64,000 bases of DNA from Basidiobolus meristosporus CBS 931.73 (lineage: Eukaryota; Basidiobolomycota; Basidiobolomycetes; Basidiobolales; Basidiobolaceae), in contig MCFE01000124.1 of the NCBI GenBank assembly GCA_002104905.1, forward strand, positions 1-64,000. Direction: 5' to 3'. Of this stretch, positions 45,801 through 56,881 are shown one piece after another. The position numbers were made by a program, and so were the translations under genes. The first letter of the stretch is position 1, and each line of letters opens with the position of its first letter. The notes under the pieces are model-generated. The model saw nothing but the letters and a program-made list of their open reading frames with translations, searched no databases and was not told where the DNA came from.

Positions 45801-47417
45801 AACCTGCTGAGAGAAACTACTTTGCCACCAAGAAGGAGCTACTTGCCATAGTCTTTGCCTTGAAGAAGTTTCATCAGTACTTGTGGGGTAACCCTTATAC
45901 CTTGTACACCAACCACCAAGCCCTTGTCATTATCCACACTCAAAAAGCTCTGACTCCAATGCTTACCAACTGGCTTGTTACACTAATTGATTATGAATAA
46001 ACAGTTACTCATGGCCCAGGAATCCTCAACATCCTGGCTGACCACCTTTCAAGACTTTTCCCAACTTCACCTTGGGAGGGACTTGTGATTACTGACATAA
46101 TCAGTAAGCTCATTATAGCTTCTGAAATAATATCTCAACTGGATTCAGCAACCTGGAAAATCCCACATACCAATGAAAGGACAATGTTGATACAGAGGAG
46201 TCATCTACTTGGACACTTTGGAGCTGACACACTTATGAAGAAGCAACACTCTGATGGATGTCACTTGCCAAATATCAAAGCTGACTGCCTAGAATTTGTC
46301 AAGTCTTGCAGAGAATGTCAACTTTACAATATCAGCCTCTGTGGATTTCAACCCTTGAGTCCCATCCATGCAAGCCTTCCTATGGATCATATTGCAATTG
46401 ATCTAGCTGGACCTTTCACCACTAGTGATGATGGTAATCACTACCTCTTTGTAATTGTGGATATCTGCACACATTTTATTTTCCTCAAAGCTATCACAGA
46501 CAAGTATGCTGCCACTATTGCACAAGCACTATTCAAACTCTTCTGCCTTTTTGGATTCCCAAAGGTCATTCAATTGGATAATGGAACAGAATTTGTAAAT
46601 CATGTGATCAAAGCCCTCTGCCAGAATTGCGCCATTGATCACCATCTGATCACTCCATATCATCCAAAAGCTAATGGACTTGCTGAAAGACATGTTCAGA
46701 CCTCAGTGAACATCTTCAGGAAATCTATCAAAGGTATCAAGAGGAATTGGGACAAGTGCATTCTCACTGTACAGTATGCTATCAACACCAAAATTGCCAC
46801 TCTACATGGAACAACACCATTTTCTTTGATGTTTGGAAGAAGATACAGCCACTTTGGGGACTACCAGAATACAGAGCTAGCAAGTTTCAATACAGACAAG
46901 CTAAAGAACCGGCTTGAGTATCTTTCAAACATTGTCTACCCTGCTATTAGTGCCAGAAGTAATGCCACACAGCAAAAGATGACTTCAACATATACCTCAA
47001 GACACAGGATCAGCAGCTTTCCAGATGGGTTATATGTCATGACACTAGATCCAATCCAACAATCTAAACTTGACCCCAAATATGAGGCCCATTTAAAGTT
47101 GTTAGACATACTACTGGAGGATCTTATGTTCTTCAGGACAATACTGGAGCATTGCTACCAAAAAGCTTTCCCCTTCTTCACTCAAACTTATATATCAAGA
47201 ACCAGTTGCTTCTGAGTCCTATGAAGTTAAAGCTATTGTTGACCTTGATGGAGAAGAACCAAATTGCCTTTATTTAGTCAAGTGAAAAGGTTATGAAGCC
47301 AAACACAACACCTGGGAACCTTACACCAACTTTGATGATGTTGGCATCATTGATCAATATTGGAGCTGCAGGTGAACCCAGAAGGTATCAGAAAACACCT
47401 CTCCTGAGAGGAAGTGA
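42900..47417 (+). mobile_element. gypsy chromovirus 1 gag-pol with chromodomain (degenerate)
   Basis: Order is Ty3/gypsy. Gag is 42974-43861 (295 codons, coiled N terminus), then a CCHC knuckle CFKCGKMGHRSPAC near 44,025. The protease-like segment VALLETGSS has Glu for the catalytic Asp. RT is broken near its N terminus and contains FADDVIIFS (ORF 45155-46000). RNase H has AVDASNVGLGAVLYQ and TNHQAL (Asn for Asp). Integrase (46085-47215) has the zinc-binding HHCC domain and DDE segments (IAIDLAGPF, VIQLDNGTEFV, PKANGLAERHV). A chromodomain near 47,225-47,370 reads YLVK(stop)KGYEAKHNTWEP. Several stops are present, so it is inactive. The chromodomain places it among the chromoviruses, possibly near the Tf1/sushi group. 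Confidence 0.9.
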
Positions 47418-48094
47418 TGTTGAGCATAACCATTTAAAACCTGGCCAATATCACTCTGTCAGAGAACCTAGTACCCTAACTGATTTTTCCTAACCCAAAC
47501 ATAACTAATCACTGTTATGGTTTATTTTATCACTTCTCAGAATCTATTCTTAGCTGTCCAACCTGATCAATTTTCATGTGGTCATTACATCCTCAACTGA
47601 TCTGCTAAGCCTTTCCAAGTGATTAGTCATCTGAGATATATCCAACCACTTAGCAGTTGCCAAGACATCAGCTGATTAATGATGCAATTTTTCATTTATC
47701 TTATGCACCTATCAACACCCCAACAGATTTCAATTAGTCCAGACTCTTGGTGCTTACCAATGCAACTCAATCAGAACAGTATAAGTAAAGTTTACTGAAC
47801 CTTTTGGTTTAGTGTGTGTCTCAACAAAATTAAGAATTCAACAAATCCATTCTAGTTTCTACCCAAGCTTAGCATATCTAGCACTCTCAAGAACACCAAG
47901 CCTAGCTTGCATAGCAAACCTACTCTGTTGCCTTTATAGCCCAACTCAGCTGTATATAAGACCATTATTAGACCAAAACCCCTGTGCTAATATTTCTGTC
48001 ACTCTTGATAATTCTAAGCTTTTGCACTTAGTTGTCACTTAGGTTCAGTTTACTCATTCAAGAGTTATATTATACTTTTCTCTTGAATACAACA
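47418..48094 (+). mobile_element. gypsy chromovirus 1, 3' LTR
   Basis: 677 bp, TGTTGAGCATAACC to GAATACAACA, preceded by polypurine-like GAGAGGAAG and followed by duplicated CAACC. Confidence 0.9.
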
Positions 48095-48422
48095 CAACCT
48101 AAATATTTACCTAACTTAATTACTTAGATCATTAGCCTCAAATCTCATAGAACACAGACCCTAATCATTACTGGGATTTACTTGAAATAATTTCACCACA
48201 ATATCAGTGACCCAGTACATTAATATTCTCAAAGTTGTTAAAGCAGCCCCACACTTTACACGCATATTTGGGGACCTTCCTAAGCCTATTCTCTGTGTTC
48301 ATTCTTCCAATACCGTGTAAAAGTGCATATATCACTTTCACATCCCATAAAGCAACAAGTGAAAACCATATAATCTACATGTTCTCCCAATCATTTCCAA
48401 TATCTCCATGACTCTTCCAACA
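48095..48422 (+). mobile_element. copia B 3' LTR, right fragment
   Basis: Starts with the duplicated CAACC, then TAAATATTTACC in register with the fragment at 42199. Ends CTCTTCCAACA at 48422, followed by CTTTC, the outer target duplication. Confidence 0.85.
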
Positions 48423-49349
48423 CTTTCAGGGCTGTTTCTTGGCATATGCTGTACACCCAAAGATTCTTAGATGTTCTGCACTTGGTCTGCATCTGTACTA
48501 TGCCTTAAATGGAGTATTGTCACAAAGTATTCTCTTATAACTCCTACTTTAAGGCATACAGGTGTGGCAACTGACTTTGCTTAAATATGATAGGATATAC
48601 TTTGATCATGGATCATTGATCTTGCAATATCATTTATGATCTCTTTGCACATTGTGTCACTCCATTGTGCAGTTGGGGGTGTGGTAGAGTAGTCTCTTGC
48701 TTTATCCCACAAATATTGCAGAAGCAGGAAAAGAGTTTTGGGATATAATCTCCACCATTGTCCGAGCATATTTTCTTGATTGCTTACCAGTTTTTCTCTC
48801 CACCATGGCTTTAAGCTCCCAGAGCTTAGACTGAGCTTCTTCTGTTTACTCCACAAAATTGACCCACATGTACTTTGTATGATCATCCATAAAAGTGATC
48901 AAATTTCATCCCACCTAAGGATATTTTTGTATAGGTCCACACAGATCTAAGTGGGTTGGGTCTAATCTTTTCTTAGTTGCAATTAGCCCAGAGTGCTTGA
49001 TTGGTTATTTGACTTGTTTCCATATATGCAGGCTTCACAGTGCTTCAGGTTAGCTGGGGGATCAACTTTTACTCCAGAACATAGCTCATCTTTGATCATT
49101 TTACACAATAATCAAGCTTAATGTGTCCTATGGGCACTATTTTGATCAGTGATCCTGCATCCAGAATGATTAAAAGTGAAACTCAGTCCTTTTGCCATGG
49201 CCTTGCCTAGCAATAGTAGGTTCTTAGTTACTTTTGGTACATAGAGTACTTCTTGGAGGGTAAGTATGTGGCTTCCCTTACTACTTCTGAGCTTAACATG
49301 TATAGTTTCCTATCCAACTGCATCCAGTGTTCTGTTGTTACCCTTGAGA
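48423..49349 (-). mobile_element. copia C1 internal region, continuation (integrase, pre-integrase)
   Basis: Resumes after duplicated CTTTC where C1 was cut at 36242. Minus-strand pol continues through the middle of integrase (48886-48581 region) and GAG-pre-integrase (around 48,960-49,250) with many stops. It ends at 49349, where the LTR of another minus-strand copia (C2) begins, preceded by TGAGA. Confidence 0.8.
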
Positions 49350-49696
49350 TGTTGTAAGAATCTTGGATATATTGGAAGCAATTGGGAGGACAATTGGATT
49401 ATGTGGTTTTCACTTAATGATTTATTGAATGTAAAAGTAGTATATATACTTTGACATGGTCTTGGCATTGCAGACATGTAGAATAGACTACAAAAGGTCC
49501 CAAGAACAGGTGTGCAAAGTTTGGGGCTGGTTGGACAACTTCCAGAATTTTCATGATCAGGGTACCTGGTATTTTTGGCAAAAAATATTCTAAGTACCAA
49601 CAAGGAATTTAGTCAGTATCCTCTGGAACTTGATGGTAATGATCTAAGTGAATACGTTAGGTGAATATTTAGGTGGAATTATAAATTTTTACCACA
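49350..49696 (-). mobile_element. copia C2 3' LTR
   Basis: 347 bp, TGTTGTAAGAATC to TTTTTACCACA, the reverse complement of the copia LTR. CTCCCACTCAGC follows, the reverse complement of the polypurine tract. Confidence 0.88.
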
Positions 49697-51024
49697 CTCC
49701 CACTCAGCTAAATGTTTATACTGACTAGTCCTAATTTTGACCTAAGATATTTAAACTTGTCTCTAGCTAATGGTTTGGTAAATATTTCTGCAACCATTTC
49801 ATCTGAAGAGCAGCAAATTAAGCCAACTAAGCTATTCTCTATAGCTTTATGTATTAAATGATGTCTGATATCTATGTGCTCAGTTCCAGCATGAAAAGTT
49901 GAATTTCTACCTAATTGTATATATCCATGATAATCTTCAAGTGAAGTAATAGGAATTTTTTGATATAGGCCTAAATCTATAAAAAGTTTTCTTATCCACA
50001 TTGCTTCCTTTGTAGCTTCACAGGCTGCCATATACTCTGCCTTTGTGGTAGAAAGTGCTACTGTTGGTTGCTTTCTTGAATTCCATGAAATTGCACCTTT
50101 ACAGAAAAGAAAGGTGTATCCTATAGTAGATCTTCTGTCTCCCAAATTTTGTCCCCAATCAGTATCAGAGTATCCCACAACATCTGGTTCTAAATCCTTA
50201 TAAGTGTATTTTATGCATATTTTAGCACTTTCTTTTTGGTATTAAAAATTCACTTAACTGCTGCAATACAATCAGATCCATAGTTCTGATTATGCTGGCA
50301 GACAACTCCCACTGAAGATGAAATATCTGGACATGTTCCAAGCATAATATACATCAAGCTGTCAACCATAGATTGATAAGGAAAGTCAGGGCTTTCAGGT
50401 GAAACCAAGCTCCATTGATTTGGTTGAGTTTTGACAAATGTTAATCTTTGTCTCCATCTGTGTAGCTGCTTGTTTACAGTCTTCCATTTGGTACTTCTTT
50501 AGTATGTTGTGAATATACTTGGATTGGCTTAGAGTGATAGTCTGGGTACCTCTGTCTATGGAGAACTTAATCCCCAAGTAGCAACTGAGTTCTCCTAGAT
50601 TCAACATCTTGAACTCCTTAGATAGGCCGGATTTTGTCTCTTCCAATGTTTCTAGGTTATTGGTGCCTATAATTAGATCATCTGCATATACAGCTAATAG
50701 AACTGGACTTGCTCTATCCAACTTATAGTATATACTATAGTCAGCATCACTCCTTTTGAAACTCAGAGGTTTCAAATAAGAATCTATCTTGCAATTCTGG
50801 GCTTTTGGCAATTGTTTGAGACCATATAGAGACTTTTTAAGCTTGCAGACCAAATGGGAATTATCTTGGTCAGCAAACTCATCAGGCTGGTCCATATACA
50901 CATCCTCATCAAATACTCCATTCAAAAATGCAGTTTTTACAACCATTTGATAATAAAAAACTTATATTTGGCTGCAATAGCCAATATAAATCTGATGGAA
51001 TTAACCTTGGCTACTGGTGCAAAG
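49697..51024 (-). mobile_element. copia C2 RNase H and RT (degenerate, first part)
   Basis: Minus-strand RNase H (YSDTDWGQN, LSTTKAEYMAAC; 50178-49708) and RT (50946-50395) with VYADDLIIG instead of YVDD. Interrupted at 51024 inside the RT N-terminal part by gypsy 2, and resumes at 56882. CAAAG (51020-51024) is the left target duplication. Confidence 0.88.
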
Positions 51025-51402
51025 TGTGAGTACTAAATGTAGTTCCCACTCTTTGCCCAAGAGTTCTCCCCAGAGTCCTACCCAAAGTCCCCCAGTATCC
51101 TCCCTATGATTCTGCCATGCATCCTCCCTCCTATCCCTGCCCTTATCTAGTTAGAGCACTTACCATAACTGGAAGGTGCTCACACCCCTATTTTATGACA
51201 CATTATCTATTATCTAAGCCCCCAAGTGATATACAAATCTATCTAATTAAACCAAGTGAGGAAACCAGAAGTAGATTTGGATGGAATAAACACAAGTCTT
51301 TATTACCTTGCTACCTTCTACTGGAAGCTATTCTGAACCAAGTGGTACTGACTTGACCTACAAGCTCTCCTACTTACCAAGTACAGTCAGTAATAACCCA
51401 CA
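51025..51402 (+). mobile_element. gypsy 2, 5' LTR
   Basis: About 378 bp starting TGTGAGTACTAAATG and ending AATAACCCACA. It is matched by 56505-56881. A candidate primer-binding site TTTGGTGCTGTC follows at about 51,405. Confidence 0.85.
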
Positions 51403-54400
51403 TATTTGGTGCTGTCTCTGTGGAAATAAGCACAAGTGAGGTAATGACTATTATAATCAAACTAAAAATGTACAAGGGAAAGAGAGAGTAAGCCTTTGAG
51501 TGGTTTGATAAGTTTGAGAGAGTTGTGGTTGATGCAGGATGGGACAACAATAAGAAAGTAAGGGAGTTTGCAAGACATATGAAAGGGTCAGCATGGTAAT
51601 GGCATTATGGGTTGGAAGATGCAGTTGAAGACAGCTGGGATGCACTAGAAGAAGCTTACAAGATATGCTTTCTATATGCCAAACAATACCACCACAAAGC
51701 CCTTCTACTGTTCTCATGGAAGAAAAGCAGTGAGAGCCATGAAGCCTACATTGAACTGTTTCTCCAACAAGCTGGACATCTCCAAAAGGACAAAATTGCC
51801 AAACAACAGCTCATGAGGTATTACATCATGGGCTTAGAGGACAAAATAAGATGTAGGGCATCCAAAGAACAACAGGGATGTAAAACATTGCAAGAGTTAG
51901 TCAAATAAGTACAAGAGGTCAGCTTGCTATGAGGGCTACCCTATAGTGATACAAATGATCAAACAACAAGGATCCCCTGTAAGAAAGGAAAAATTGCCTC
52001 CTCAAAAGTCCATAAGTTAGAGGAATTGCAGCAAAAGGTCTAAGAACTCTCAATAAACAATGTCCAAGAAGTCCCCAAAAAAACTGGGGCCTTTGTCTAA
52101 TCTAATGTGATGGGGATAAAGCCTCAAGCTTGTTAAGAGAAAACTATTGAGCTACAATCCCCAACTTGGTTGGCATCTTAACAAAAGCTTACACTGACTT
52201 CAATGTCCTTTGAGATGACATTGTACTAAAGCTTCCAAAGTCAAAACAACCGTAAGCTCCACCTACAGGGACTTGATAAGAATGCAGCTTTGACCAATAG
52301 TTACAAAGACTGAAAAGTATCTTTGCCTGTACAAGAACAAACTTGGGAAAACAATCAAATATAATAAAATATACCTACTCTGAGTATTCCTCACAAGCAG
52401 CACCTCCAAGGTCAGCTGGCTGTCAGCGCAGTTTCCTGGAAGTATTGTCAGGTCTGAGTCAGAAAGTAGTGGAGATAGGTAGTGGTGATCTCACTAATCA
52501 ATAAGTTGGAATATTGGAAGAGGGATGATTGATTTGTAAGGGATAGCCTCCCTTACATACTTTTTTTTGGCTGCTCAGATTCTTGCCAGAAAATACTTTC
52601 TAGAAGTTTGCAGAAGGTAGTAGAGAGCCAATCATGTCATTGTGTACTAAAAATAGCTCAAATTCTAGGTGCATTGTTCCATGAGACAGAGTAGTACCTA
52701 CCCAATCAGATATTGGTAATATGAAACCTCTGTGTCATGTAGTTACCTCATATGGTAGTAGGATTGGAGGGTTATGATACCAGGATGGTCACATGACTGA
52801 GGCACTGTTTGGGGGACTTACCTTATATGGTAACTAACTTATCTTGGCATCATGACAAGGAATAGGAATAGCTTGTGCAATGGGTTAATAGTGACAAATT
52901 GTTTGTCAGGTCACATAGTAATAATCACATGGAAAGATAGAAGATATTGCAATTTGGGATGATACTAATATGGGGGGCAATCCTTTTTAGGGAAGTGAAC
53001 ATATGGCAATGAGCACATCTGCCTGTGGGTGTCACTGTGACCCCACTACAACATTCCAAAGGATGATCAACAAGGTGCTAGGAAATTTACAATGGGAATG
53101 CGCTCTTGTGTATCTGGACTACATTACAATATATTCCCTCAATGTAGAAAAACATTACATAGCATGCAACATATCCTGACAGCCCTCCCCAAGAACCAAC
53201 TCAAACTACATCTCAAGAAGTGCCATTTCCTGTAATACAAATTGTTGTTCCTGGGCCACAAGATCTTAGCGGATGGGATATACCCATCTACTTCACTCCC
53301 AAAAGCTGTTCAAGATACACCTGCACCAAAGAATATCAATGCAGTGTTGGGATTCCTAGGATTTGCAAGCTACTATTGCCACTTTGTCAAAAACTTTGCA
53401 ACAATAGAAGCCCCCCCTGAACAAATTGACACAAAAAGGCCAGGATTTTGTGTGGTTGGAGCCCCAAAAAAGAGTATTCAATCAGCTGAGACATTCCTAG
53501 ATGTCACTGACAGTGTTAGGTTTTCCCAAATGGGATGCAAGATTTTTTATTAACTGTGATAGAAGTCTCACTGGTATAGGTGATGTACTGCGACAATACC
53601 ACCAACATGGCCAATTCCACCCAATTGGTTATGTGATCTGTTTGCTAAACAAACACAAATGTTACTACCCTGTTACCAACATAGAATGTCCGCTGTTGTG
53701 TATTCCATTAAACAATTACATACATCCATACATGGATGCCAATTCACAATAGTAACAGACCACAGCGCACTGGTCTGGCTGATGAAAACTAAAGACTTTA
53801 CTGGTTAACTAGCATGTTGGGCCCTCACTACCAGAATACAACTTCAAAATAATTCATTGCGCTGGCAACAAACACCATGATACAGACTTCATCAGTTGCT
53901 ATCCTGTTTGCCAAGTATGCATCAGCAATGACTACAAGGACATAATCTGCCTTAAAAGAAGAGGGAAGCACCCCAAACAAGTTGTTACAAACAAGCAGAA
54001 GTGAATCTTTCAAAGGAAATGGTGCCAGTACAAATTACAAGAAAACCAATTATGGTTCCTCCAAGAACAGTTCAGAGTCAAGGTCCTCCAGTAACTGCCC
54101 ACAAAGAAATCATACAAGAAAGACATATGTCATTAGGACACACTAACCCCCTAACAACATATAAGATGTTAAGAAAGACATTTTACTGGAAAAAAATTGA
54201 TGACCAAAATCATGAATACGTTACAAAGATGCTCCACCTGCCAAAGATTTAACCAGAGTCAGAAGATAGGGACAACCACACCAATACTGCTTGACCTACC
54301 CTTCCACTGGGTAGGGATTGACTTTGTTGGCCCCTTTATGAAAATGAAGAAAGGAGAACATTACATAATAATTGCAACCAAATATTTCTCAAAGTGGGCA

Positions 54401-55162
54401 GAAGCCCAAGCCGTTCAAAATAAAGATCAGAAGAAAACCACCCAGTTCATTCTAGAACACCTCATCTGCTGGCACAGATATCCTCAGATACTCCTGTCCA
54501 ACAATGGTGGTGCCTTCCTGAATAACACTGTGGCCCATTTGTGTGAAATGATGGGCATGAAACAGGTCTTCACCGCCACATATCACCCCTAGACCAACAG
54601 ATTAACCAAAAGAATGAACCAGACATGTTGCCGCATACTAGAGAAGCTCCACTGGGAACTTCCCCAGTCATGGGCCAAGCTGCCCCCACTGACACTCCTA
54701 GCAATGCGCACAATACCAAATAAAACAACAGATTTCTCCCCCCATGAAGTTCTGAATGGACAAAGGCCCAAGTGGCATGCAGAAGCTGGATTGACAATGG
54801 AAGGTGTCCCCTTAACAGCACATAACAGCTATGTAGAAAGGTTGATACACTGAATCACCCACCTATACATAAAAGTACTTGAAAATGCTAACAAGCACCA
54901 TCCCCCTCCACCCAAAAATAAGAAACTAACAGGAAAAAAGTGGAAATCAGGCAATAAAGTGTGGCACAACCAAACCATAGCAGGCCTCATGTTTTTCCCA
55001 CAATTTACACCCCAATGGATTGGCCCTTGCCCTGTTATTAGTTTGGACTATGGTCCAAAGTACCCCATCACCCTGAACAATAAGACAATCAGCAACATAG
55101 AGCCAGCCCATCTGAAACCATTTCATGATGATCCACTGATCATTGCTGAAACCAAAGTGTAA
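51403..55162 (+). mobile_element. gypsy 2 gag and pol remnants
   Basis: A heavily decayed Ty3/gypsy element. Gag-like segment at about 51,480-51,908 (WDALEEAYKICFLYAKQYHH). RT piece near 53,040-53,150, with YLDY where YxDD is expected. RT connection and RNase H at 53,240-53,750 (LGFLGFASYYCHFVKNFA). Integrase at 54,100-54,850 has a zinc-finger CSTCQRF, core VGIDFVGPF and LSNNGGAFLNN (first Asp of the second motif lost). The C-terminal integrase segment at 54,959-55,162 has FTPQWIGPCPVI and HLKPFHDDP. Between about 52,400 and 52,980 I see no coding content, perhaps a further insertion. Confidence 0.82.
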
Positions 55163-55195
55163 TTAAGCAATTATCAGGATAAGGGTAGAGGAAGA

Positions 55196-56396
55196 CATGG
55201 GATACATACAAAGTTTATTAGAGAAGATTCTAGTTGATACAGGTACAAATGATATGCACATGAAAGTTTGTCCTAAAGGGAGTACAAAAGAATGCATATG
55301 GAAAGTGCCAAAGGAAACAGTTCACCCAAAACTGGTGATTCCCCTCCCACCAGCAAGAACTAAGATGATATCAAGAACAAGACCAACCTGCAAGTGTTAA
55401 GAGATATAATACAAGCATTACATGCAACAAGAGCCACCTATGAAGAGCTGTTTGCCGGAGCAGTCACATGGATACAAGACACATTCAGAGAGGGAAAAGT
55501 CAAGTTACTCATGCCAATACAAAGTATGGAGACACTACCCAAGAAGACCATGTACCACCTGAGAGGAGGTTCCTTGATCATAAAGGAGAAGGATGCTGCA
55601 CTGATTCCCATATCCATACTGGACATAGTCAGAGAGAAGACACAAGGAATCAACTGTAGTGCCCTTGCAAGACCTCAAGAGCCCCCTTATTTTGTTCCAT
55701 ACTTGCCATGAGTAGATACCAAGGTTGTTGAGGTATAAGCAGGCTTGGTACAAGCTTCAAGAGTACCAGAAGTAGAACTCCAGATTAAAGGACTCCTCAA
55801 AGAAATTTGCAAACATCTCAAACCACATTTGCAAGAAGGAATCATCCTAGAGAAGACACACAAATGAATTAAATACACCGCCAGTTAACCCATGCAATCC
55901 ACCAAGTTGCTGTGTTACGACTATTACAGTGGTTTACCATATAACAACTCAGGAACCAGTACAAAGTCCAACTCCAAGAAGCCAAAGAAACCACTGCAAA
56001 CTCTGTAGAGACCATGAGGCAAGTGCAAAAGTGCCTCAATTGTGCCACAGTCTCTACAGAAGAACCACAATACATCTTGGAAGAAACAAAAACTTGTTAT
56101 CAACAACTGGTGACTGCTTACCAAGTGGATGCCTTCTTGAAAAGGTCCCCTGCCATCATATAGAACACAACAAGAACAAGCCCTGGCAACTTTTGCAAGA
56201 CAAAGGAGCAAGACTTTATTGCGTTAGTGCATCTCTTCTGGTTCTCCAACCCTCCCAAGGAACATACCCAGAGCCTTATGGTTTGCCAATTGTTTGGCTC
56301 TGTGGAAAACATCCTTCAAGCAACACAAGCCACACCCCACTCTGCTGCCAAATGGTATCAGGTACTTGCCTGCAACCCACTTGCAAGTGACAACTA
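55196..56396 (+). pseudogene. extra 3' reading frame of gypsy 2, function unknown
   Basis: After the integrase stop, protein-like sequence continues to the 3' LTR in linked frames broken by a few stops or slips. Segments include IIQALHATRATYEELFAGAV (55,400-55,470), then YHLRGGSLIIKEKDAALIPI, LLKEICKHLKPHLQEGIIL (near 55,795-55,855), and a long stretch near 55,960-56,396 (SVETMRQVQKCLNC, YQQLVTAYQVDAFLKRSP, DFIALVHLFWFSNPPKEHTQ). Together they span roughly 400 codons. No transmembrane helix or signal peptide is evident, so it does not look like an envelope gene. I recognise no family. Confidence 0.55.
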
Positions 56397-56504
56397 GCAA
56401 TGATACTATGGTGACCCCCTATACTCTGTAAACAAAATCAACCCTGGAGAAACAAGTTTGTCAAAGAACTTCAAGGAAAAAGCTCCCTCTTAACCCCTGG
56501 GATA
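56397..56504. other. gypsy 2 3' untranslated stretch
   Basis: Short non-coding sequence containing CTTCAAGGAAAAAGC, ahead of the 3' LTR. Confidence 0.4.
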
Positions 56505-56881
56505 TGTGAGTACTAAATGTAGTACCCACTCTTTGCCCAAGAGTTCTCCCCAGAGTCCTACCGGGAGTCCCCCAGTATCCTCCCTATGATTCCCCACACG
56601 CCCTCCCTCCTATCCCTGCCCTTATCTAGTTTGAATACTTACCATAACAGGAAGGTGTTCACACCCCTATTTTATGACACATTGTCTATTATCTAGACCC
56701 CCAAGTGATATACAGATATATCTAATTAAACTAAGTGAGGGAACAAGAAGAAGATTTGGATGGAATAAACACAAGTATTTATTACCTTGCTACCTTCTAC
56801 TGGAAGCTATTCTGAACCATGTGGTACTGACTTGACCTACAAGCTGTCCCACTAACCAAGTACAGTCAATAATAACCCAAA
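56505..56881 (+). mobile_element. gypsy 2, 3' LTR
   Basis: About 377 bp, highly similar to 51025-51402. It is followed by CAAAG (56882-56886), the right target duplication, after which copia C2 continues. Confidence 0.85.

Noticed and set aside
42200-48100. CRISPR-like or satellite array among the repeated strings
   Set aside because: The repeats are explained by paired LTRs of one element; there is no regular short repeat-spacer structure.
55929-56390. 153-codon open frame in the 3' part of gypsy 2
   Set aside because: Cys/Ser/His-rich translation looks like the wrong frame; the neighbouring frame has a natural protein composition with a single stop and was preferred.
55196-56396. Envelope gene interpretation of the gypsy 2 extra frame
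   Set aside because: No signal peptide, transmembrane segment or furin-like site visible in any of the pieces.
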